From: Haloactinopolyspora alba
GTDB lineage: Bacteria; Actinomycetota; Actinomycetes; Jiangellales; Jiangellaceae
Assembly (NCBI RefSeq): GCF_003014555.1
Contig: NZ_PYGE01000027.1
Coordinates: forward strand, 1 to 62,398
Reading direction: 5' to 3'
DNA: 62,398 bases
Part shown: piece by piece, positions 8,167 through 16,673 of the stretch
How positions within the stretch are numbered: the stretch's first letter is position 1
Layout of the letters: every line of letters starts with the position of its first letter
Notes under the pieces: model-generated
Seen by the model: the letters and a program-made list of their open reading frames with translations, nothing else
The model's database searches: none
What the model was told of the DNA's origin: nothing
Position numbers and translations under genes: made by a program

Positions 8167-9338
8167 GGGCCGGGCACCTGCTGTGCGAACAGGGCATCGC
8201 CGGCGACATGTGGCTCGGCGCACTGGTCGACGCGGGCGCGCGGCCGGAGGCGCTGCAGGAGGCCGTCGACGGTCTCGGGCTCGGCGGCATCGAGCTGGTC
8301 ACCCTGCCGATCCGTGAGCACGGCCTCGCCGCCACCCGCGTCGAGGTCCGCGTCCCCGACGACACGCGCCGGTTGCGCCGGCTCACCGACGTGGAGTCGG
8401 CGTTCTCGGCCGCGAGCACGCCCGAACCCGTGCTGCGCCTCGCGCTCGACGTCTACCGCACGCTCGCGTCGGCCGAAGCGGCCGCGCACGGCAGCGACCT
8501 CGCGGACGTGCACTTCCACGAGCTGGGCCATCCGGACACCGCCGCCGACATCGTCGCCGCCTGCGCCGGCGTGCTGGACCTCGGCCTCGACCGGCTGACC
8601 ACCGGCCGCGTCGCAGTGGGCTCGGGCAGCATCGACACCGACCACGGCCGGGTGGCCGTGCCGCCGCCCGCGGTCCGGCACCTGCTCACCGGATTCACCG
8701 TGGTCGAGGGCGGGTCCACGCGTGAGCTGACCACCCCGACCGGTGCGGCGCTGCTGGCCCGGCTGAGCACCCCGGCCCCGCTCGGGCCGCTGCAACTGAC
8801 CGGCGTCGGCACCGGTGCCGCCACCCCGCGCACCCACGGCACGAGCACGTTGACGCTGCTGGTCGGCGAGGTCGACCAGCCCGGGCAGGCCGAATCCGCG
8901 TTGCTGATCGAGGCGACGGTCGACGATCTCAGCCCGGAGCTCGTGCCCTACGTGCTCGACCGGCTCCGCGAGAACGGCGCGCACGACGCGTGGGCGGTGC
9001 CGGCACTGATGAAGAAGGGGCGGCAGGGGTGGACGCTCACCGCGCTGGCGCCGCCGTCCGCGCTCGCCCGGCTGCGCGACGAGCTGTACCGCGAAGGCGG
9101 CACCCTGGGCGTGCGCTGGCATCCGGTGGCGCGGCAGCCGCTGCAGCGACGGTGGGTCGACGTCCTGGTCGGCGACGTGACGGTCCGCGTCAAGCTCGCC
9201 GAGGCCGACGGGACGGTGGTGACCGTGGCGCCGGAGTTCGACGACGTCAGCGCCGCCGCCCGGCGCCTGGGCCGGCCGGCGCGCGAGGTGCACGACGACG
9301 CCGTCGCGCAGGCCCGCTCGCGCCTCCCGTCCGGCTGA
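8163..9338 (+). CDS. larC: LarC, nickel insertion protein (single-frame), NPN cofactor biosynthesis
   Basis: A 391-residue DUF111/LarC protein, which inserts nickel into the dithiodicarboxylate precursor in a CTP-dependent reaction to give the nickel-pincer nucleotide. The family motif HFHELGHPDTAADI is present near 115-130, and the C-terminal half has the IEATVDDLSPELVPYVLDRL stretch of the LarC2 part. In Lactiplantibacillus larC is split and needs a ribosomal frameshift; here both halves are in one continuous frame. The GTG start overlaps the larB stop by 4 bp. No nickel transporter gene is visible in the window. Confidence 0.93.
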   Translation: MRAGHLLCEQGIAGDMWLGALVDAGARPEALQEAVDGLGLGGIELVTLPIREHGLAATRVEVRVPDDTRRLRRLTDVESAFSAASTPEPVLRLALDVYRTLASAEAAAHGSDLADVHFHELGHPDTAADIVAACAGVLDLGLDRLTTGRVAVGSGSIDTDHGRVAVPPPAVRHLLTGFTVVEGGSTRELTTPTGAALLARLSTPAPLGPLQLTGVGTGAATPRTHGTSTLTLLVGEVDQPGQAESALLIEATVDDLSPELVPYVLDRLRENGAHDAWAVPALMKKGRQGWTLTALAPPSALARLRDELYREGGTLGVRWHPVARQPLQRRWVDVLVGDVTVRVKLAEADGTVVTVAPEFDDVSAAARRLGRPAREVHDDAVAQARSRLPSG

Positions 9339-9371
9339 CCCCTGGGGTCGCGTGTGGCCGCGCGCCCCGTC

Positions 9372-9467
9372 GCTCCTGGCACGGCTGACGGAGCCGCTCC
9401 TGACACGTCTGGCGGAGCTGCTCCTGACACGTCTGACGATGCCACTCCTGGCACGTCTGACGATGAT
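9372..9467 (+). repeat. Four tandem 24-bp repeats downstream of larC
   Basis: Four imperfect head-to-tail units occupy 9372-9395, 9396-9419, 9420-9443 and 9444-9467, with consensus GCTCCTGACACGTCTGACGG plus four variable bases. The unit length is a multiple of three but no credible protein covers it. The last unit runs directly into the first GATCAGGTGAC motif. There are no spacers, so this is not CRISPR. Confidence 0.85.
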
Positions 9468-9637
9468 CAGGTGACGTCCGAGCCCTCTGAACGGCTCTGC
9501 AGTCACCTGATCGTTCCCCGTTCACATCGTGGAGATGATCAGGTGACAGCGTACGGTCATCACCGCCGACGCGGCACGGCTCCGGTCACCTGATCGCCGG
9601 TGCGAACGCGATCAGGTGCGCAAATCGCGATCAGGTG
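9465..9637. repeat. Array of six GATCAGGTG(AC) motifs in both orientations
   Basis: The 11-mer GATCAGGTGAC occurs at 9465-9475 and 9537-9547 on the plus strand and at 9502-9512 and 9585-9595 on the minus strand. Shorter GATCAGGTG copies are at 9610-9618 and 9629-9637, the last two inside a 19-bp direct repeat. The first pair forms a roughly 50-nt hairpin with an inner GAGCC/GGCTC stem. These motifs fill most of the 385-bp gap between larC and fumC, which otherwise holds only the tandem repeats and the fumC upstream sequence. They could be protein-binding sites, terminators or relatives of the TGATCA palindromes seen elsewhere in the window. Confidence 0.75.
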
Positions 9638-9723
9638 CACCACACCGGTGACCCCCGCGGCGGGTGCGTGGCTCGGCACGCCATGATGGTGCTCCGAGCG
9701 AGCGAGGGAACGGAGCGCGACCA

Positions 9724-11121
9724 GTGGGATCCAACGAGCAGGAGTACCGCGTCGAACACGACACGATGGGCGAGGTGCGGGTTCCGGCGACGGCGAAGTA
9801 CCGCGCACAGACCCAGCGGGCGGTCGAGAACTTCCCGGTCTCGGGCACACCCGTGGAGCGGTCGCTCGTGCATGCGCTGGCATCCGTCAAGGCCGGCGCG
9901 GCCGCGGCCAACGCCGATCTCGGCGTGCTCGACGCGGACGTCGCCGAGGCCGTGCGGGCCGCTGCCGACGACGTCGCCCGCGGGAACTACGACGACCACT
10001 TCCCCGTCGACGTCTTCCAGACCGGCTCCGGCACGTCCAGCAACATGAACGCCAACGAGGTCATCGCCACCCTCGCCGGCGAGCGCCTCGGCCGGGCCGT
10101 GCACCCGAACGACGACGTCAACGCGTCGCAGTCCAGCAACGACGTGTTTCCCACGGCCATCCACGTCGCCGCGACGGCGGCCGTGGTGAACGACCTCGTG
10201 CCGGCGCTGCAGCACCTCGAGCGCGAGCTGTCGCGCAAGGCCGCGGAGTTCGGCGCGGTGGTCAAGAGCGGCCGCACCCACCTGATGGACGCCACCCCGG
10301 TCACCCTCGGCCAGGAGTTCAGCGGGTACGCCGCGCAGGTCGCCCACGGCATCGAACGTCTCGAGGCCACCGTGCCCCGTGTCGCCGAGGTCCCGCTCGG
10401 CGGCACCGCCGTCGGCACCGGCATCAACACCCCGCCGGGTTTCGCCGCCGCGGTCATCGAGCGCCTCGCCGCGGAGTCCGGGCTGCCGTTCACCGAGGCC
10501 CGCAACCACTTCGAGGCCCAGGGCGCGCGCGACGGCCTGGTGGAGCTGTCGGGTCAGTTGCGCACCATCGCGGTGTCGCTGAACAAGGTCTCCAACGACG
10601 TCCGCTGGATGGGCTCCGGCCCGCGCGCCGGGTTCGCCGAGATCGCGCTGCCGGACCTGCAGCCCGGCTCGTCGATCATGCCGGGCAAGGTGAACCCGGT
10701 CATCCCCGAGGCGCTGTGCATGGTCTGCGCCCAGGTCGTCGGCAACGACGCCGCCGTCACGTTCGCGGGCTCGGCCGGCAACTTCGAGCTGAACGTGATG
10801 CTGCCGGTCATCGCGCGCAACGTGCTGGAGTCCGTCCGGCTGCTGACGAACATCTCGCGGCTGTTCGCCGACCGCTGCGTCAGCGGCATCGAGGCCAACG
10901 AGGAGCGCTGCCGCGAGTACGCCGAGTCCTCGCCGTCCGTGGTCACTCCGCTCAACCGCTACATCGGTTACGAGGAGGCCGCCAAGGTCGCCAAGCAGGC
11001 GCTCGCCGAACGCAAGACCATCCGGCAGGTGGTCGTCGAACGCGGGTACATCGAGGACGGCCAGCTGACCGAGGCACAGCTCGACGAAGCCCTGGACGTG
11101 CTCCGGATGACCCACCCATGA
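9724..11121 (+). CDS. fumC: Class II fumarate hydratase
   Basis: A 465-residue fumarase/aspartase superfamily protein of normal class II length. It shows [23 protein letters not shown] and the signature [11 protein letters not shown]. It catalyses reversible hydration of fumarate to malate in the TCA cycle in the cytosol. GTG 9724 is chosen because GGAG lies 8 nt upstream and the family N-terminus begins shortly after; an upstream in-frame extension to 9664 lacks these supports. It is followed by a TGATCA palindrome at 11136-11184 and faces the convergent gene at 11202. Confidence 0.95.
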   Translation: MGSNEQEYRVEHDTMGEVRVPATAKYRAQTQRAVENFPVSGTPVERSLVHALASVKAGAAAANADLGVLDADVAEAVRAAADDVARGNYDDHFPVDVFQTGSGTSSNMNANEVIATLAGERLGRAVHPNDDVNASQSSNDVFPTAIHVAATAAVVNDLVPALQHLERELSRKAAEFGAVVKSGRTHLMDATPVTLGQEFSGYAAQVAHGIERLEATVPRVAEVPLGGTAVGTGINTPPGFAAAVIERLAAESGLPFTEARNHFEAQGARDGLVELSGQLRTIAVSLNKVSNDVRWMGSGPRAGFAEIALPDLQPGSSIMPGKVNPVIPEALCMVCAQVVGNDAAVTFAGSAGNFELNVMLPVIARNVLESVRLLTNISRLFADRCVSGIEANEERCREYAESSPSVVTPLNRYIGYEEAAKVAKQALAERKTIRQVVVERGYIEDGQLTEAQLDEALDVLRMTHP

Positions 11122-11135
11122 CCACCACCTCCCCA

Positions 11136-11184
11136 TGATCATCGGCAGTTTCCGGCCTATGTGACCGGAAACTGCCGATGATCA
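11136..11184. repeat. 49-nt perfect palindrome, TGATCA family (copy A)
   Basis: Left arm TGATCATCGGCAGTTTCCGG (11136-11155), 9-nt loop, and an exact 20-nt inverted right arm (11165-11184). It lies between convergent fumC and the lytic-transglycosylase-like gene. It has no U-tract but could terminate transcription from both sides. Confidence 0.9.
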
Positions 11185-11201
11185 GCGGGGTCGAGCCGGT
11201 T

Positions 11202-11966
11202 CTAGTACCAGTTGGTCGCCTCCGAGTGCGACCATGCGCTGCACGGCGTGCCGTAAGTGTCGTCGATGTAGGACAGGCCCCACTCGATCTGGGTGATCGG
11301 GTTGGTGCGGTAGTCCTCACCGAACTCGGCCATCTTCTCCGGTGGAAGCGACTGCGGGATGCCGTACGCACCCGACGTCGGGTTCTCGGCGGTGTAGTCC
11401 CAGTTGGACTCACGGGTCCACAGCTGATCGAGGCACGAGAACTGCTCCTCGCCCCAGCCGTAGTCCGCCATCAGCTCACGGGCGACGGCCCGCGGATCGC
11501 TCTCGGCACGCTCGGCCGACCTGGCAGCAGCTTCGGCGGCCTCCTCACGCTCGGCCGCCGCGCGACGCTCGGCCTCGGCCTCGCGCTGGGCCTCGGCCTC
11601 GCGCCTGGCCTCGGCCTTCCGTTCGGCTTCGGCCTCCGCCTCGGCTTTCGCCTCCGCCCGAGCCTTGCGCTCGGCTTCGGCCTTCGCCTCGGCACGCGCC
11701 TTGCGCTCGGCTTCGGCCTTGGCCTCCGCCCGGACCTGCGCCTCGGCCGCCTCCTTCAGTGACTCCCCGAGGGACGGGGCGTCCTTCTGCGCTGAATCCT
11801 CGGTCTCGGTCTGGGTCTTCGGTTCAGCACGGGCTCCCGCCACGTCCGACCGCGGGGTGGACGACTCGACGATTCCGCCGGTCAGTAGTGCGGCCAGCGC
11901 GACGACTGAGGCGAGGAAGCCGAGTGCGGCGAGTGTCCGGCGTCTGTACCGGCTTCGTCGATGCAC
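11202..11966 (-). CDS. Secreted lytic-transglycosylase-like protein with Ala/Glu/Arg/Lys coiled coil
   Basis: A 254-residue exported protein. An N-terminal Arg-rich stretch and hydrophobic segment (about 11-34) act as signal or membrane anchor. Residues about 75-150 are an uninterrupted low-complexity helix built from AEAKAEAERKAR-like repeats, a long coiled coil. The C-terminal 90 residues (FSCLDQLWTRESNWDYTAENPTSGAYGIPQ) resemble the actinobacterial transglycosylase/Rpf-like fold with the Glu of RESNW as candidate catalytic acid. It probably acts on peptidoglycan. The GTG start at 11966 has AAGG about 10 nt upstream. I looked for a ydaO (c-di-AMP) riboswitch upstream and saw none. The coiled-coil codons are repetitive, so the length may vary between strains. 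Confidence 0.85.
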   Translation of the reverse strand: MHRRSRYRRRTLAALGFLASVVALAALLTGGIVESSTPRSDVAGARAEPKTQTETEDSAQKDAPSLGESLKEAAEAQVRAEAKAEAERKARAEAKAEAERKARAEAKAEAEAEAERKAEARREAEAQREAEAERRAAAEREEAAEAAARSAERAESDPRAVARELMADYGWGEEQFSCLDQLWTRESNWDYTAENPTSGAYGIPQSLPPEKMAEFGEDYRTNPITQIEWGLSYIDDTYGTPCSAWSHSEATNWY

Positions 11967-12127
11967 GGGTGTGGACCTTTCTGTCGGGCCCCATCACCGT
12001 GCAAGAACCGGTCTATTGATACCAAATCGTGACGACGTGAGCTTGACCACCCACCGGGGTGAGATGATAAATGATCACCGCCACCCCGGTGCCGGTCAAC
12101 GGCCGTCGCGCCGCACGTCGTCGCCGG

Positions 12128-13477
12128 TCAGCGCGGTACTTCCTCCAGCATCTCGGTGACCAGAGCCGCTATCGGAGAGCGCTCGGACCGGGTCAGCGTC
12201 ATGTGCGCGAACAGCGGATGCCCCTTCATCTTCTCCGCGACGGCGACCACCCCGTCGTGCCGCCCGACCCGGAGGTTGTCGCGCTGGCCGACGTCGTGGG
12301 TGAGTACCACGCGGGAGTTGCTTCCGATCCGGGACAACACCGTCAGCAGCACGTTCCGCTCGAGAGACTGCGCCTCGTCGACGACGACGAACGAGTCGTG
12401 CAGCGAGCGGCCGCGGATGTGCGTCAGCGGCAGCACCTCGAGCATCCCGCGGGCGACGACCTCGTCGATGACGTCCTGCGTGGTGAGCGCCCCGAGCGTG
12501 TCGTAGACCGCCTGCCCCCACGGGTTCATCTTCTCCGACTCGCTGCCGGGCAGATACCCCAGATCCTGCCCGCCCACGGCGTACAGCGGCCGGAAGACGA
12601 CGACCTTCTTGTGCAGCCCGCGCTCGAGCACCGCCTCGAGACCGGCGCACAGTGCGAGAGCGGACTTGCCGGTGCCGGCGCGCCCGCCGAGGGAGATGAT
12701 GCCGACCTCGGTGTCGAGCAGTAGGTCGAGCGCTATGCGCTGCTCGGCGGAACGTCCGTGCAGGCCGAACGCCTCACGGTCGCCCCGGACCAGCCGCACC
12801 CGCTTGTCGGGCGTGACCCGGCCCAGCGCGCTGCCGTTCTCGCTGTGCAACACCAGACCGGTGTGGCACGGAAGCTCGCGCGCCTCGTCGAGGTCCATGG
12901 AGCCGTGCTCGTACAGCTCGCTGAGCTCCGCACCGGCCACCTCGGCCTCGGCCATGCCGGTCCACCCGGACTCGACGACCGACTCGGCCCGGTACTCGTC
13001 GGCGTCCAGCCCGACCGACGACGCCTTGACGCGCATCGGCAGGTCCTTGGACACCAACGTGACGTCGGCACCCTCGGCGGCCAGATTGAGGGCGACGGCG
13101 AGGATCCGGGAGTCGTTGTCGCCGAGGCGAAAGCCTGCGGGCAGCACCTCCGGGTCGCCGTGGTTCAGCTCGACCCGTACGGTCCCCTCGTCGTCGCCGA
13201 CCGGCAGTGGGACGTCCAGTCGGCCGTGCTCGGTGCGTAGCTCGTCGAGCAGACGCAACGCGGACCGGGCGAAGAACCCGAGTTCCGAATGGTGCCGTTT
13301 CGCCTCGAGTTCGGTGACGACGACGATCGGCAGGACGACCTCGTGCTCGGCGAAGCGCAGAATCGCGTACGGATCGGCCAGCAACACGCTCGTGTCGAGC
13401 ACGTACGTGTGGGTCAGGTGAGCGGATTCGCGCTCGGTGGCACTGCTGCGGCGGGTCTGATTCCTGGAAGCGGCCAC
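12128..13477 (-). CDS. PIN-PhoH family ATPase (PhoH2-like)
   Basis: A 449-residue fusion. The N-terminal PIN nuclease domain (about 24-160) begins YVLDTSVLL with acidic Asp28 and continues with the conserved TELE and DND motifs. The C-terminal PhoH ATPase has Walker [10 protein letters not shown] (264-272) and Walker B FVVVDEAQ. PhoH2 proteins are reported to couple RNA unwinding with cleavage. The GTG at 13477 follows GGGAG at 7 nt and is preferred to an upstream GTG at 13504. The gene stands alone, with 250 bp before it that hold its promoter but no recognisable gene. Confidence 0.92.
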   Translation of the reverse strand: MAASRNQTRRSSATERESAHLTHTYVLDTSVLLADPYAILRFAEHEVVLPIVVVTELEAKRHHSELGFFARSALRLLDELRTEHGRLDVPLPVGDDEGTVRVELNHGDPEVLPAGFRLGDNDSRILAVALNLAAEGADVTLVSKDLPMRVKASSVGLDADEYRAESVVESGWTGMAEAEVAGAELSELYEHGSMDLDEARELPCHTGLVLHSENGSALGRVTPDKRVRLVRGDREAFGLHGRSAEQRIALDLLLDTEVGIISLGGRAGTGKSALALCAGLEAVLERGLHKKVVVFRPLYAVGGQDLGYLPGSESEKMNPWGQAVYDTLGALTTQDVIDEVVARGMLEVLPLTHIRGRSLHDSFVVVDEAQSLERNVLLTVLSRIGSNSRVVLTHDVGQRDNLRVGRHDGVVAVAEKMKGHPLFAHMTLTRSERSPIAALVTEMLEEVPR

Positions 13478-13727
13478 GTCCGTCTCCCTCACGCCTGAGT
13501 GCACCCTGACGGCTCAGGCGTCTGTGTCGCGCGGAGAACCGGGACCGGGCCCACTGGGCCGGGTGCCGGCCCTCCGTTCGCGCCTAGGTAGCAGCACGTA
13601 GGACGGGCCTCCCGGACGGCCGGCTACTCACCGACCGTCACGACCCAGGCTACCGCCGGAGGCGATCAGCGCGACAGGACACGCCTGAACGACACGTGAA
13701 CGGTGTGTTTCCGCGGCGACGCGAGTG

Positions 13728-14561
13728 TCACGGCTTGCGCCCGACGCCCCCGGCGATGCAGTGCTGGGCCTGGTTGAGCGGCGCGATGCGAGGACCGTCG
13801 GGCCACCAGTCGGCGCACCGCGTCACCCCCGGCTCGATCATCTCGAGCCCGTCGAACAGCTCCTCGATCTCGGGCAGCGTACGGAAGGTTCCCGACCCCA
13901 TGGCGCTGTGCCGGAACATCTCCTCCATCTTCCGGGCGACCGGGGAGTACTCGTTCTCCGGGTCGAGGAAGTGGCTGATCGCCACGTAGGAGCCCGACGG
14001 CAGCGCGTCGATGAACTCCTTCATGATCTCCTTCGGCCGCTCGGCCGCGCCCTCGTAGTGGTGCAACGTGCCGAGCTGCAGGAACGCCATGGGCTTGGTG
14101 AAGTCGATGTACTTGCGCACGACCTCGTGGCCGATGATCGACTGCGGGTCGAAGATGTCCGCCGGGACGAAGTGGGTGTACTCGTTCTCTTCGAGCAGGG
14201 CCTTGCCGTGCGCCAGCACCACGGGGTCGTTGTCGATGTAGACGACGCGCGCCTCGGGGTCGAGCCGCTGCACCACCTGGTGGATGTTCTCGGCCGAAGG
14301 CAGACCCGAGCCACAGTCGAGGTACTGGGTCATCCCGGTCTGCAGCGCGATGAAACGGCAGGCTCGGATCAGGAAGTTACGGTTCTCGGTGGCGAGATCG
14401 CGCGCCTCGGGCGCGACCTTCAGCACGCCGTTCATGACCTCACGGTCGATCTCGTAGTTGTCCTTGCCGTTGAGGAACGCGTCGTAGACACGGGCGACAC
14501 TCGCCCGCTTGGGGTCGACGCCTACGGGCGCACGCTCAGCCGTGGGGGTCACATCGGACAT
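13728..14561 (-). CDS. DUF574-type SAM-dependent methyltransferase (first of two)
   Basis: A 277-residue protein of the actinomycete DUF574 (Methyltransf_19) family. The N-terminal PVGVDPKRASVARVYDAFL and GKDNYEIDRE motifs and the glycine-rich YLDCGSGLPSAENIHQV SAM-binding loop (near 80-96) are characteristic. VVYIDNDPVVL is the acidic strand that binds the ribose. Substrates of the family are generally unknown. A second member lies about 1.1 kb away on the same strand (15621-16460), with a lectin-fold gene between them, suggesting a local duplication. Confidence 0.9.
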   Translation of the reverse strand: MSDVTPTAERAPVGVDPKRASVARVYDAFLNGKDNYEIDREVMNGVLKVAPEARDLATENRNFLIRACRFIALQTGMTQYLDCGSGLPSAENIHQVVQRLDPEARVVYIDNDPVVLAHGKALLEENEYTHFVPADIFDPQSIIGHEVVRKYIDFTKPMAFLQLGTLHHYEGAAERPKEIMKEFIDALPSGSYVAISHFLDPENEYSPVARKMEEMFRHSAMGSGTFRTLPEIEELFDGLEMIEPGVTRCADWWPDGPRIAPLNQAQHCIAGGVGRKP

Positions 14562-14727
14562 ACAGCCTCATTTGACATCGGGTGAGAACCGGGAACACCG
14601 GTAGCGTAGATCCCGTTGATCAGCACGGCAATACGCTGACAGCAAGTCTGGACCGAACGCCCCATCGGGCGGGAGACCACACACGGAAAGCGGCGGCCGA
14701 CCAGCCGACGCGCCCGGTCCGACTCGC

Positions 14728-15435
14728 TCAGTCGACGACGAAGTTGCGCCAGCGACCACGAAGCCCTTGCCCGCGCAGCGACGTGCTCCGTCCGTCCCGG
14801 ATCGGGTGCAGCGTGAACATGCCGAACCCGATCTGCACCGTGGACGGCATCGTGGCCGAGCCGGTCGAGTACACGACGGTGTCGTCGACCGCCCACGTCA
14901 CCGTGCCGGCGCCGGGGTCGAAGCTGATGGCGTAGTGGTGAAACTGGTGCGGCTTGAAGTCGAGACCGCTCAGCGGGGCGTGCACCATGTGGGTGAACGC
15001 CTCCTCTTGCGGGATCATCCCCGGAACGAACAGTCGCTCGTGGATGGCGTAGGGCTGCTGGCTGGTGGCAGCCAGGTCGAACACGCGCCCCGTCGCCATT
15101 TCGAGGACGTTGAACGCGGCGAACCCGTCACGGTAGTCCTCGCCGGTGGCCCCGAGGTTCTCCGCCGACATGTCCACCGAGAACGTCCGCGGCCCGGCCG
15201 TCACGTCGAAGCTGTCGACCGACACCAGCAGGTGTTTCGGGTTGTCGAGGATCTGCACGTCCGAGTGCGACCTGGTGAACGTCTCGACGGTGATCGAGAG
15301 GACACCGTCGTCGACCTCCGTCACCGCGTGGGGTTCGGCGTAACGCCACGGATCCGCGCCAGGCTGTGGAATCTCCAGGAAGGTCCACCGGTCGTCACGA
15401 AGGCCCTGGCTCGACAGGTCGTCATAGATCGTCAT
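14728..15435 (-). CDS. DUF6081-like protein with predicted concanavalin-A-like fold
   Basis: A 235-residue soluble protein without signal peptide. The pattern of beta-strand segments and the HYAISFDPGAGTVTWAVDDTVVYSTG stretch (the 'motion of a probe ligand' strand typical of lectin/glucanase folds) point to a concanavalin-A-like jelly roll; I associate it with DUF6081 from memory. No catalytic residues are evident. It sits between two DUF574 methyltransferase genes, all on the minus strand, with gaps of 166 and 185 bp that show no further gene. It may be a binding protein or a substrate of the neighbours; function is unknown. Confidence 0.7.
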   Translation of the reverse strand: MTIYDDLSSQGLRDDRWTFLEIPQPGADPWRYAEPHAVTEVDDGVLSITVETFTRSHSDVQILDNPKHLLVSVDSFDVTAGPRTFSVDMSAENLGATGEDYRDGFAAFNVLEMATGRVFDLAATSQQPYAIHERLFVPGMIPQEEAFTHMVHAPLSGLDFKPHQFHHYAISFDPGAGTVTWAVDDTVVYSTGSATMPSTVQIGFGMFTLHPIRDGRSTSLRGQGLRGRWRNFVVD

Positions 15436-15620
15436 CGAGTATCACTGTCCGATCGAGAGTACGTGGATGAATGTCTGGTTGAAGCAGCGGTGACGCGCCG
15501 TCCCCCATGCACTCGACTCGCCGGCCCGACCACACGACCGTCGTCAGCACCTCCCGAACACATGACCACGCCGGTGACGTGGAGTCCACCCCCGTGTTCA
15601 ACGGGAGTGCCGACGTAGCC

Positions 15621-16460
15621 CTAGACCTTGCGGCCGACACCACCGAGCAGCAGCCGCTCCTCGGTGAACCGCTCACGCAGCTGCGGACCGGACGGCCACC
15701 AGTCGTCGAGCTCGACCAGGCCCGGCTCGAGCATCTCGAGATCTCCGAAGTAGGAGGCGATCTCGTCGCGGGTGCGGTACCAGCCGGACCCCAGGCCCAG
15801 GGCGGTGAAACGGTGCTCGAGCTCTTTCGCCAGCTTGTGGGCCTCGGAACCGTCCGCGGGATCCCAGAAGTGTGTGATGCCGACGTACGAGCCGGACGGC
15901 AGACCGTCGATGTAACGCTGCATGATTCCGGCGGGGTCGAGGTCGTCGTCCACGTGATGCAGGATGCCGCAGAGGATCAGCGCGATCGGCCGGGTCAGGT
16001 CGAGATGCCGCCTGACGTCGTCGTGGGCCAGCAGCGTGTCCGGTTCGGTGAGGTCGGCGGCGACGAAGTGCGTGTACAGGTTCTCTTCGAGCAGCGCCCG
16101 GCCGTAGACGTTGCAGACCGGGTCGTTGTCCACGTACACGACGTGCGCATCCGGGTTGCGCTGCTGTGCGACCTCGTGCGTGTTCTCGACGGTCGGCAGC
16201 CCGGCGCCGACGTCGAGGAACTGGTCGATGCCGGCCTGCCCGGCCAGGTACGTCACCACGCGGATCAGCCAGCGCCGGTTCATCCTGGCCACGTCACTCT
16301 GCCGTGGCGCGGCCTCCGCGACCCGCTGCACGACCTCGCGGTCGATCTCGTAGTTGTCCTTGCCGCCGAGAGTCGCGTCGTACACCCGAGCGATGCTCGC
16401 TCGCGTGGGGTCGACGCCGACGGGAACGCGAACGGCGGATTGGGGTTCAAGACCGGACAT
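15621..16460 (-). CDS. DUF574-type SAM-dependent methyltransferase (second)
   Basis: A 279-residue paralogue of the gene at 13728-14561. It keeps VPVGVDPTRASIARVYDATL, GKDNYEIDRE, the SAM loop FLDVGAGLPTVENTHEVA and VVYVDNDPV. The two proteins clearly share ancestry but differ throughout, so the duplication is old or they arrived separately. It is divergent from the XRE/DUF5753 regulator across about 210 bp. DUF574 genes often accompany XRE-DUF397 pairs in actinomycetes (from memory), suggesting shared regulation. Confidence 0.9.
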   Translation of the reverse strand: MSGLEPQSAVRVPVGVDPTRASIARVYDATLGGKDNYEIDREVVQRVAEAAPRQSDVARMNRRWLIRVVTYLAGQAGIDQFLDVGAGLPTVENTHEVAQQRNPDAHVVYVDNDPVCNVYGRALLEENLYTHFVAADLTEPDTLLAHDDVRRHLDLTRPIALILCGILHHVDDDLDPAGIMQRYIDGLPSGSYVGITHFWDPADGSEAHKLAKELEHRFTALGLGSGWYRTRDEIASYFGDLEMLEPGLVELDDWWPSGPQLRERFTEERLLLGGVGRKV

Positions 16461-16548
16461 CTGGCCTCACTACTACGTGTCGAGCGTCGATATGACGGTA
16501 CGTAGCGTAGAGGCACTTGATCACCGATACAACGAGACCTCCAAGATC

Positions 16549-16576
16549 TTGACGGTTGATTCTGCGCGTGTACGGT
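16549..16576 (+). promoter_or_regulatory. Predicted promoter of the XRE/DUF5753 regulator
   Basis: A TTGACG -35 element (16549-16554) and TACGGT -10 element (16571-16576) are separated by 16 bp, a vegetative actinobacterial promoter pattern. It points to the regulator starting near 16674. Confidence 0.5.
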
Positions 16577-16603
16577 CTTGAGAGGGGACCTGCGAGGAGA
16601 TTT

Positions 16604-16630
16604 GCGTTGACCCGCCCCGGAGGTCAACGC
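16604..16630 (+). other. Hairpin in the leader of the XRE regulator gene
   Basis: GCGTTGACC (16604-16612) and GGTCAACGC (16622-16630) form a perfect 9-bp stem with a 9-nt loop, between the predicted promoter and the start codon. It could be an autoregulatory operator or an mRNA structure. Confidence 0.5.
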
Positions 16631-16673
16631 GTGGGCGGAAGCCTCGCGGGCGATCTAGAAGATGGAAGGTCCG

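Noticed and set aside
8163-9338. Programmed frameshift in larC
   Set aside because: Expected from the Lactiplantibacillus system, but both halves are in one continuous frame here.
9372-9467. Possible CRISPR array
   Set aside because: The units are directly adjacent with no spacers and there are no cas genes.
11967-12127. ydaO-type c-di-AMP riboswitch upstream of the lytic-transglycosylase-like gene
   Set aside because: Such genes in actinobacteria often carry one, but the characteristic conserved sequence blocks are not visible in this 160-bp leader.
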